Positions 45,066 to 53,912 of a stretch of DNA of 64,000 nucleotides are shown in pieces; the first letter of the stretch is position 1, and each line of letters begins with the position of its first letter. Made by a program: the position numbers and the translations under genes. Under the pieces are notes generated by a model. The model did not search any database. It saw only the letters and a list, made by a program, of their open reading frames with translations, and was not told the DNA's origin. The DNA is from Ctena decussata (lineage: Eukaryota > Mollusca > Bivalvia > Lucinida > Lucinidae). The DNA lies in the NCBI GenBank assembly GCA_963989385.1, contig OZ022501.1, positions 19,182,102 to 19,246,101 of the forward strand, read 5' to 3'.

Positions 45066-45680
45066 AGCTATGCGTTTACTGCCAAATTATGGTCACTCCG
45101 AGCATGCTCACTATTGACAAAAATTGCATTTTAGAGCAAGAGTTCCTGTATATGAGTCAATGTCAATTTTCGCCAAAATTTTCCTGATGGGAAAAAATGA
45201 ATAAGTAACAAAAGAAATTTCTAAATTTAATACTTGAAAGAAACAAACAATCATTGAGGAGACCAAAATTAGCAAAAGCGCATCTTACCAAGCAAACGAT
45301 GTGATCATATCATTCTTGAAACATGATAAGTCAAGAAAAAATGTCCATACCGTAACAAGTTTTAAAGAATAGTTTTTCAAAAAAATAAATAGATGTCTGA
45401 GTATTTAATTGGCGGGTATAGAATTATTTGATGACTTATTTTAATCCAAGAATGGAAAATCCTGAGGAAATAATGTTTATTTGAATCAAATATACATAAT
45501 GTCAGGAGATTTTGGGAATCTCACTATTTACTTCCCTGTTATTCTTATTTTTAGTCATTAATATCATTTTTGTTGAAACCAAGAACCTATGAGACTTATA
45601 ATCATTCTGCTAAATTGATTGAAATTAAGAAAATGATATATTTCCTATCTGTTTACATTTTTTTCTGGAAAATCATCACC

Positions 45681-46876
45681 GTTATGGTATGGACATGGTA
45701 GTTATGGTCATGACAAGAAATCGTTACGGTATGGACATTTCAGAATAAATGTCTAAAATAAATGTTTTTTAAATATAATTAACCTTTGAATCACTTAACA
45801 GTAAATTTTAACCATGCTCATCTGATACCAGATTAAGGAAAAATTTCATAAAGTAGATCCTAATGTCATTTCAGAGTGAACCAACTTCAAACACTGTTAC
45901 GGTCAAGACAGAAATCGTTATGGTACAGACATATTTAGGATACATGCAACAGTAGCCCTTTTTAAATTAAAGTTATGGCGGCAACCTGTTATTACTTTAT
46001 TCAAGCTGTTCATTTTATACCTTAGCAAGGACAATAAATCAAAGTATAAATCCTCAGCCTTTATCTCAGTGAATCAACTTCAAACACTGTTATGGTCATG
46101 ACAAGAAATCGTTACGGTATGGACATTTCAGAATAAATGTCTCAAATAAATGTTTTTTAAATATAATTTACCTTTGAATCACTTAACAGTAAATTTTAAC
46201 CATGCTCATCTGATACCAGATTAAGGAAAAATTTCATAAAGTAGATCCTAATGTCATTTCAGAGTGAACCAACTTCAAACACTGTTACGGTCAAGACAGA
46301 AATCGTTATGGTACAGACATATTTAGGATATATGCAACAGTAGCCCTTTTTAAATTAAAGTTATGGCGGCAACCTGTTATTACTTTATTCAAGCTGTTCA
46401 TTTTATACCTTAGCAAGGACAAGAAATCAAAGTATAAATCCTCAGTCTTTATCTCAGTGAATCAACTTCAAACACTGTTATGGTCATGACAAGAAATCGT
46501 TACGGTATGGACATTTCAGAATAAATGTCTCAAATAAATGTTTTTTAAATATAATTTACCTTTGAATCACTTAACAGTAAATTTTAACCATGCTCATCTG
46601 ATACCAGATTAAGGAAAAATTTCATAAAGTAGATCCTAATGTTATTTCAGAGTGAACCAACTTCAAACACTGTTACGGTCAAGACAGAAATCGTTATGGT
46701 ACAGACATATTTAGGATATATGCAACAGCAGCCCTTTTTAAATTAAAGTTATGGCGGCAACCTGTTATTACTTTATTCAAGCTGTTCATTTTATACCTTA
46801 GCAAGGACAAGAAATCAAAGTATAAATCCTCATCCTTTATCTCAGTGAATCAACTTCAAACACTGTTATGGTCATG
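45681..46876. repeat. 388-bp tandem repeat, about three copies, in the left subterminal region
   Basis: GTTATGGTCATGACAAGAAA begins near 45701, 46089, 46476 and (diverged) 46865, giving a period near 388 bp. Later units are nearly identical to each other, suggesting recent unequal expansion. Each unit carries four GTTAYGGTNNNGACA motifs. Confidence 0.92.
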
Positions 46877-47214
46877 ACATACATTGTTATGGTGTGAAAA
46901 TTTTTAGATTTTTTTGCTTTCAAAATATCAGGTATGAATGGTAAACATAGCCAAATTATACAAAGTGGCTCACTGGATAAAACTAGAGTGCAATACACAT
47001 TTTCAAACACTTGACTTTCTTATCCTCCAAATATGGCGGGAAGTACAACTGATTTATTTCAGTAAGTGATTTAAAAAGAATAACATTTTCATAAAGATGA
47101 CACAGTTATCTTAAACAAACACTGAAACATCTTGATGTTAGATTCCATTGGCACGTTAGTAGACTAAATGATGATATGAGAATTAATGCTTACTTTTTTA
47201 TCTTGAATAATATA

Positions 47215-50200
47215 CTATTTTTTGTTTAATACCTCAATAACTGACTCCCAAACGCTTTCTTCTACTTTATAATGAGAATGTGAATCCGTTAATTTGGTTG
47301 GTTCTGGTATAACTGCAAGTATATTTTCGTGGTCGTACCAGCACCTGTCAACAAGCTTTTTTGGCCAGAAGAAACAATTGCGGTTTTTGCGGCCTATGCT
47401 GTGCATACATTTAACATAAACATCATACTCTCCAGCATCTTCAACAATTCCTGGGTAGGCGTGTTTTCCATATTTAACGACAACATACTTTCCAATATAA
47501 TGCATGGGCTGTGGTATTGTGTTTTCCATCTCATCAATATCTGTCACCACCTGGCTATTTTCTGTCTCCTCTCTTCTAACCGCTGATCTTATCTTACAAA
47601 TTTCTTCCTGTTTGTCAAACTCATTCTGTTTTTCACCACTGTCTTCTGTTTCTACTTTGCATTCATTAATATTAATCTTGAAATCTGTTGTCTCCATACT
47701 AGCTTTCTTCCTCCTTTCATCTATCCCCTTTCTATCTTCTGTCTCCAATCTTATGTTTTCCGATTCTTTTTCTAATTTATTATCTTCTTCATTCTTTTTT
47801 TCCATTGAATTCCGGCCATTTTCAGCTATATCATCATCTTTGGTCTCCATCTTGCCATTACTATCCCTTGGTGCTCTCTTGTTATTTTCTGTATCCATTT
47901 TTGTACCTTTATCAATCTTGTTCTCATCTGTCTTTATATCGTCTGTGTAAATCTGACTCGCCCTTGTCTTCATTAATCCATCTTCTGTCTCAATTCTGAA
48001 ATTGTCTGTCTCCACGTTTGTATCATTTATATCTTTCTTTTGGTTTTCTGCCTCCCTGCTGCTGTCCTCTGTCATTGCCTTACTAGCCTCAGCCTCTGTC
48101 ATGTTATCTCTGGTTTCAATCTCACTGTCATGCGTGACTATGTTGTTATGTTCTGTCCTAGTTTGGCTATCATCATTTTCCTCTGTTCCCACCTTGCTAC
48201 TCACTGACTCTACCTTACAGCCTTCACCCTGTGATTGTCTTCTAATTTTTACTTTCTTGTTAGCCCCTCTTTCTCCATTGCCATCTGAGTTCAAAGTCTC
48301 TTTCTTACGCTTACAGCCTGAGGACTGTGCTGTGGTGACGCCCTCTGTAAGATCAATGATTTCAACTTTATCATCTGTCACCTTCTCACACGCATTCTTA
48401 CTTGCTTCTGGGTTTCTCATACTGATGTTTCTCATACTGATCCCTGCATATGTACTGTCTTCATCAACTGGCAAGCAAGGCACAAAGTGATTGGGTGTCC
48501 AGTGATCATGAACCATTTCAGCATCTCTGTTGCTGGTCCATGCAATATACACTGGAGTCTGGTTCTGACAACCTTGTCGTGGTAAAACGAGACGATTAAG
48601 GTCCCTTCGAATCTGTGGACTACTTTTTTGAGGATAGATAGCATATATTGGCACTTTTAAGACACTTGAAAGTGCATGGATCTGCCACATCCCCATGAAA
48701 GAATGGTTTACCCTTATTTTATGCAGCTCCATGCGATAGATACTTTTAATCATATCATCATTTAGTAACATGCCAGGAATCCACATATCTGAGTACATTG
48801 CATAAGACTTAGCTAAAGATCTGTTATGTTCAGTCTGGGCTAAGCCCTGAAGCAAAAAGTTATTATCAAGATATGTCTCTTCATTGAGAACAAGTTCACA
48901 AAGAATTCTCAATCTCATTTCAGCACTAAAATCAGGACATCCATACGCAAATACACTACCAGAAGATGGCAAACAGTTGCCATCAGCTGGTACTGTACAC
49001 GGGTATAGTGTTCTTCCATCAGGGACATCATTTGGATACAGGTCCATTGCATCAAGATCAACCTCTAAGTGACTAGACAGAACATTTACAGATTGAGGAA
49101 TAGTAGGAAGTTCTTTGAAGTTTTTAGAAACCTCCAGGCACTTTAGTCTTAATTGTTCAAACCCTTTACATTTCATGAATTCATCAAGCAACAAAGGATA
49201 ATTCTCAACAGGGTTGCCATTCTCTTGTCCCAAGTTTTCCATACAGCCTGAGTTTTCATCTTTTGTTGGTTTATTATCTTCTTTTTTGTCAATGTGTTCA
49301 CTAGTCTGCTGCGGTCCGATATCCGTTGTTTCTTCACTACCAGCTGTTTGCTGTTTCCCATGTCTTGGGCGTTTATTTCTTGTTTTGTTCTCAATTTTAC
49401 TATTTGTAGGTGTTATATTACCCACTTTGTTTATAGGTTTACTTCTTGGTGCCTTTTTGCTACTTATTTTGTTCATTCTTTCACCTGTTTTTATGTTTTG
49501 TCCTTTTTTTATCATTTCATCATCTGCAGTTTGGTTTATGTTCTGATTTTTAAATCTATCATTTTGATTCAGCTTTCCATAGTTTATTTCATTTTCAGCT
49601 TTATTCTCTTTCATATCCAGATTTGCAAATGCTTCAGCCTGAACATCTTGAAACCTGTGACTGTTCAGTTCATGACCCTTACACTGATTTGATTCTACAC
49701 ATTCACAACTAAGTTCTCTGTAAAGAAGGCTTCCTGGACAAGAGGTTTTCAACTGATGTAGCTTTAGCGTCCCAGGCACTGGTTTAGGACTCATCTTCCT
49801 AAGGCCAGTTCTTGTATTTTCAATCTCAGTTTCACTGATTTCATATAGTTTTGTGCCACTTTCATTTAGAGTTTTAACAAATGATTTTGCAGACATAATG
49901 GTATTTCCATATTTAACTTTATGATCTGCTTTTCTTTTAATAGAACCCCCCACAGCATCTGGAACCCCTTTTCCATGCCCCGCCTCAAAGAAATTCCATT
50001 CTGCTTTTCTGAATCCTAATTTATATACTTCTGTGGCAAGCATATAAAAATTGAATTTTTGTCTATATTGACTGGTTGGTCCATCACTAAAGAATTCCAC
50101 ACTGTCTACTTTGGGATTCTTTTTCTTGATATCTTTCAAAACTGGTCTCAAATGGGCCCATATTCCACCAGGGCCATGATGTAGATTATCAGATACAGTA

Positions 50201-51738
50201 CAAAAAGTTGTATAATTTGATGAATTGGCAGTACTGGTATAAATCACTCCAGTATGGAGTGATATTTGCTTTTTTGAAGCACCATAACTCATTCCTTGTA
50301 CTGCTGAGGGCATTTTGCCCTCATAGTTCTCAGAGAAATCTGCTTGCAGTATACATTCATTTTCTTTCAGGTTTTCTTTTCTCCTTCTTAGATAATTAAA
50401 TTGCCATCTCAAAGTAAATAAGTGTCTTTTGTATCTATCAATCTGTCCTTCAAATTTTTCACATAGCTCATTGACTGTCCCTATGAATGTCTCCTTTGTT
50501 GTGAAAGTTACATCTTTCTCCTGTTCTTCACATCCAGTTTTAAACAGTCTCTTTTCTGTCTTTCTCTGCCACTCCTCCCACTCTATTTCCTCATTTCCTA
50601 ACTCTGTATTGAAACCTATTCTCTTATATTTGCATTCTGAGCAAGTTTTGAACATGCAATTTTGGTCTTGAAGATTACATACTGTTTCCATGGTGATGTC
50701 TTCCAGGCTTTCTGTTGACAGTACATTTGCCTTTGTCAGTGCATTTGCCATTAATTCTGAATTATTGCAAAGTTTACATAAACATGTATTTCTATCGCTT
50801 TCCCGTGGAAATGTTACCCAGTATGGTCGTAAGCGACAGAAGGTTTTGTAACTGACTTTTCCAGCATTCTCACTCAAAAACTTTACATGCAAGTTTTTCA
50901 GTGATTCATTCAACACTCTTCGTTGTTTTTTCAACTTATTTACTGTCACTGTATTCTTTATGCCTGATGTCATTCTAGAGACATCATCCCTTTCAAAAAA
51001 ATCCTTTATGCTACTGTACATTCTGCGCGACAAACAGTTCCTATTTTTGACTCTTTCATTTCTGACTCGGATTCCAAGAGCTCTCAAAGCAGCAGTTTTC
51101 AGCCTATATTTCCTTAAAATAGAACCATGCAATATATCTTCTATTTCTTTCTTTTGACCCTTTCTTAACTTGTTTTTGTACTTCTCTTTAATTTGTTCAA
51201 TTAAAGCACTTTGAAATATAAGAGTTTTCCTGACAGTTTTCTGTGGATACAGTCGGAGCAGTTTTCGGGTTTTTGTTCGTGGAGTATCCCCTTTATTTTC
51301 TAGTTTTCTTGTTCTTTCATTTTGTCGTTCAAGTCTTTTTCTGTACTTGTTTGCAAGCAGTGTTTGTTTTCGTAACTCATTTTTCAATTGTTTATTGTCC
51401 CTGTAGCATTTTGCCTTTTCTCTGTTCGTCTTTTTTGAGCTTTGCCTTTTCTGTCGTGACGGTTCATTGACGTTTATGGCTTCTGGTGAGTTTGGTGGTG
51501 TGAGAATTTCATTCATGGATTTTGCTCTAACTCTTTCCTTTCGCTTAGACTTTCTCCTTTGTTTTCTAACAGCCCGTTTTTCTCTGTCTGTCATATCTTT
51601 TACACTTTTTCTTTTTCCCTTTGCTTTCCTCTGGGCATTCCTTTCTTTTTCTTTCTGAAGATATTCTTCTCGCTTCTGAGGGTTGCTATTTCTGTTTTGC
51701 CGAAACTTCCGCTGCCTCTCAGCATTTGACATCCCCAT
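47215..51738 (-). CDS. Transposon protein: DDE-like core, OTU protease and SH3/Tudor-like domain
   Basis: Uninterrupted 1507-aa frame. I start at the Met of MGMSNAERQRKFRQNRN because a splice-acceptor-like TTTTTGCTGTAG ends 11 bases upstream; the frame stays open 12 codons further. Residues 1-300 are Lys/Arg-rich and coiled-coil-like. Cys clusters occur at 319-324 (CLCKLC) and 354-369. The core has QADFSENY (D467), FFSDGPTSQY (D552) and FFEAGHGKGVPDAVGG (E585), a D-84-D-32-E spacing like RNase-H-fold transposases, followed by a Cys/His cluster at 667-689. At 913-1088 is an OTU-type cysteine peptidase: PADGNCLP (D919, C922) and WTPNHFVPC (H1084), expected to cleave ubiquitin-like conjugates. 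After a charged, ETED-rich linker, 1413-1485 (YIGKYVVVKYGKHAYPGIVE...NCFFWP) resembles SH3/Tudor-like modules. Probably nuclear. DDE assignment is motif-based inference; OTU is firmer. It might alternatively be a domesticated host gene family. Confidence 0.82.
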   Translation of the reverse strand: MGMSNAERQRKFRQNRNSNPQKREEYLQKEKERNAQRKAKGKRKSVKDMTDREKRAVRKQRRKSKRKERVRAKSMNEILTPPNSPEAINVNEPSRQKRQSSKKTNREKAKCYRDNKQLKNELRKQTLLANKYRKRLERQNERTRKLENKGDTPRTKTRKLLRLYPQKTVRKTLIFQSALIEQIKEKYKNKLRKGQKKEIEDILHGSILRKYRLKTAALRALGIRVRNERVKNRNCLSRRMYSSIKDFFERDDVSRMTSGIKNTVTVNKLKKQRRVLNESLKNLHVKFLSENAGKVSYKTFCRLRPYWVTFPRESDRNTCLCKLCNNSELMANALTKANVLSTESLEDITMETVCNLQDQNCMFKTCSECKYKRIGFNTELGNEEIEWEEWQRKTEKRLFKTGCEEQEKDVTFTTKETFIGTVNELCEKFEGQIDRYKRHLFTLRWQFNYLRRRKENLKENECILQADFSENYEGKMPSAVQGMSYGASKKQISLHTGVIYTSTANSSNYTTFCTVSDNLHHGPGGIWAHLRPVLKDIKKKNPKVDSVEFFSDGPTSQYRQKFNFYMLATEVYKLGFRKAEWNFFEAGHGKGVPDAVGGSIKRKADHKVKYGNTIMSAKSFVKTLNESGTKLYEISETEIENTRTGLRKMSPKPVPGTLKLHQLKTSCPGSLLYRELSCECVESNQCKGHELNSHRFQDVQAEAFANLDMKENKAENEINYGKLNQNDRFKNQNINQTADDEMIKKGQNIKTGERMNKISSKKAPRSKPINKVGNITPTNSKIENKTRNKRPRHGKQQTAGSEETTDIGPQQTSEHIDKKEDNKPTKDENSGCMENLGQENGNPVENYPLLLDEFMKCKGFEQLRLKCLEVSKNFKELPTIPQSVNVLSSHLEVDLDAMDLYPNDVPDGRTLYPCTVPADGNCLPSSGSVFAYGCPDFSAEMRLRILCELVLNEETYLDNNFLLQGLAQTEHNRSLAKSYAMYSDMWIPGMLLNDDMIKSIYRMELHKIRVNHSFMGMWQIHALSSVLKVPIYAIYPQKSSPQIRRDLNRLVLPRQGCQNQTPVYIAWTSNRDAEMVHDHWTPNHFVPCLPVDEDSTYAGISMRNISMRNPEASKNACEKVTDDKVEIIDLTEGVTTAQSSGCKRKKETLNSDGNGERGANKKVKIRRQSQGEGCKVESVSSKVGTEENDDSQTRTEHNNIVTHDSEIETRDNMTEAEASKAMTEDSSREAENQKKDINDTNVETDNFRIETEDGLMKTRASQIYTDDIKTDENKIDKGTKMDTENNKRAPRDSNGKMETKDDDIAENGRNSMEKKNEEDNKLEKESENIRLETEDRKGIDERRKKASMETTDFKININECKVETEDSGEKQNEFDKQEEICKIRSAVRREETENSQVVTDIDEMENTIPQPMHYIGKYVVVKYGKHAYPGIVEDAGEYDVYVKCMHSIGRKNRNCFFWPKKLVDRCWYDHENILAVIPEPTKLTDSHSHYKVEESVWESVIEVLNKK

Positions 51739-51748
51739 TTTGAAGAAA

Positions 51749-52700
51749 TCTACAGCAAAAATATGAATTAACAATTTGTTTCTGTGTGCAATTATTTTTT
51801 ATACATGATCATGTATTCTGTTGTATGATATGAAAAAGCTCAGGTGCCGTATTCATTAAACGACTTAAGTCGTTGCTATGCTGTTGCTAAGGCTAAATTT
51901 CTTTGAAGGAGATTCCCTACAACTATGAAATTTGCTCTGGAGGAACAGTCTTACAAAGACTGTTCCTCCAGTCCAAATTTCATAGTTGTAGGGAATCTCC
52001 TTTATAGATATTTAGCCTTAGCAACAGCATAGCAACGACTTAAGTGGCTTTATGAATACGGTCCCAGGTGGACATGTAAAAATATAGCCATGTTGTGAAC
52101 TTGTGACTTAAATAACATATAATGAAAACTGATAACAATATTGGAATTGAAGGATCTCAACACTGTGACAGCAGTGCTAGAACATAAAAATATGTCTTGA
52201 CTGTAACAAACTGTCATGACCGTAACGAAAAATTAGCGTGAATGCTATAATTAAAGATGTTATTCTTGAATCTGAATTTTAATTCTTTTGTTACCCAACA
52301 CTATCTAAGTCATCATTTAACACGACACATTTAAATAGCATAAGTACTTTTGATAGAATACAACTGTACTTTTCGCACCAAAAGTCCTGACTGTAACAAA
52401 ATCAGTCAGTACCGTAACAATTTTCATTGTTATGGTCAGGACTGTTATGGTCATGACATACTTACAAAAACAAGCATTTAGATTAATGATTACTCCCCTC
52501 TACATTGGAAACAAAGAGTGACCTATATAAAGAAACTGAAACTAGAATATTTGCCTCACACTGGAAATTTCTAATTGATATCTTGAGTGATTACACTTGT
52601 TATGGTAAATGACATTCCAAAAATATACTGTAAAGGTAATACTCACCTAAATAATATTTTCTAACACAATGTTCATAGCAGCATCACAAAACACATGTGA
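51749..52700 (-). promoter_or_regulatory. 5' flank of the DDE-OTU gene with subterminal motifs
   Basis: On the gene's strand this is upstream sequence: probable 5' leader or intron ending in TTTTTGCTGTAG. It holds motifs at 52193 and 52212 (inverted), 52385 (inverted), 52430 and 52445. No TATA box or initiator could be assigned. Confidence 0.4.
51847..52064. repeat. Foldback MITE (family F) nested upstream of the DDE-OTU gene
   Basis: CCGTATTCATTAAACGACTT, AGTCGTTGCTATGCTGTTGC and GGAGATTCCCTACAACTATG pair with an inverted arm ending TATGAATACGGTCC, 218 bp. CAGGTG flanks both sides (51841-51846, 52065-52070), a candidate TSD. Confidence 0.85.
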
Positions 52701-53162
52701 TCTTAGAAAACAGGAAGTGCCAAGAGATTCTGACAGGAAATCAGCTTCAGCAGCAGAAGGGATCCACCATTATTTTTTTAATTTATGTCAATGTTACGGT
52801 CAGGACACAAATTTTAGGGACACGTATGTTATGGCTAAAATTTTAAATGTGGTGAGAAAATATGATATATTTTAGTCCCAAGCATTTAGTTGATAGGCTA
52901 AATAACTAAAAACACCTCAAAAGAAATCTGGAAAATAAACAAGTTTCTTAAAAATGTTGACCCTATCTTTGAAAATGGTTCATGCTACAGCCAAAAGTAC
53001 TGGAAATAGTCATGTTAAGTTGAGAAAAAATCTGCTTAAACACAAGCACACTGGTCAATTGTCAGTAATGATTGTAAAGCTCAATTAGATTTATCATATG
53101 AAAGCATTTTATGAGTGATTCCATACAAGTATTTCAATATAAAACAAAAAGACAAGAAATTT
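52701..53162. other. Right subterminal region of the large transposon
   Basis: Contains one more GTTACGGTCAGGACA at 52793. No coding sequence. Confidence 0.5.
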
Positions 53163-53188
53163 GGCGAAATTTGACATTGACTCATATA

Positions 53189-53449
53189 GTCAACACCTGT
53201 ATAGTCTAGCAGTATATAATCTGTGACACTATCTTTGAGTATACTTATATTGCATTTGGGGAAGCCAAACACACAAGCAAATTCCTAGTTCTATATACTT
53301 TGAGCAGTGGTTGCTCCACGCACCGTTTCTTTTTCTTTTCTTTCTTTCTTTATTTTATTTTTTTGTGCGGGCACGCGCGTACTTTATCTGTTTACTTTCC
53401 AATTTAGGTGGCCAGCTTGATTTAGAAAAAAAAACGCTCGGAGCACCCT
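53189..53449. other. Extra segment between the two right TIR blocks
   Basis: Includes a pyrimidine tract (TTTCTTTCTTTCTTTATTTT, 53336-53361) and GTGCGGGCACGCGCGTAC. Absent from the left arm. Confidence 0.5.
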
Positions 53450-53495
53450 GGAGCATGCTCTGGGTGACCAAAACTGGAATGTTAACGCATGCTCG

Positions 53496-53890
53496 GAGCA
53501 GACAAATTTGGTAAAAAACATACCTGGAATACACCAACACCAAAATCTACAATACTATTATCATATAATACACTTAGTTAGTGTGAAGACAAGTGCGTTA
53601 GAAACAAACTCTTTACGAAAAATTTATAATCGGCTTAAATTCTGTTGCTAAATACCGACATATTCAAAATTACCGGAATATGGTATATGTTGAATCTAGT
53701 CGTTGTTACTGTTACTTGATAAATCCAGCGCCGAATACGAAGGTAGAATTTCTTACTATTCCAACTCAATATACATCCATCACCAAACCACCACCATATA
53801 ACTGATACGTATATTACATATTACATATGTACAGTTGCGGCTTAATTCACTTGACGATATTTATTAGAGGTTTTAGTTTTATTTATAGTT
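53496..53890. other. Spacer between the transposon and the LINE
   Basis: AT-rich; includes TTACATATTACATATG near 53812-53830, possibly linked to the LINE 3' end. No gene. Confidence 0.4.
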
Positions 53891-53912
53891 AAACAGCCTT
53901 CCCTTAGTGACC

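Larger units (their letters stand above)
45066..53495 (-). mobile_element. Large DNA transposon encoding a DDE-OTU protein
   Basis: The left end (45066-45110: GAGCTATGCGTTTACTGCC, GGTCACTCCGAGCATGCTC) matches the reverse complement of the right end (about 53450-53495: GAGCATGCGTTAACATTCC, GGTCACCCAGAGCATGCTC). A second inverted block, TATATGAGTCAATGTCAA with TTTCGCCAAA, lies at 45149-45178 on the left and 53161-53188 on the right. The right arm has about 220 bp extra between the two blocks. Subterminal GTTAYGGTNNNGACA motifs crowd both flanks, and a single large minus-strand ORF occupies the middle. End points are approximate because TIRs are degenerate and no clean TSD was seen. Confidence 0.8.

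Noticed and set aside
47329..51658. Several plus-strand open frames of 60-160 codons opposite the OTU gene
   Set aside because: Antisense shadows of a long biased ORF; low-complexity Ser/Leu/Phe composition and no domains.
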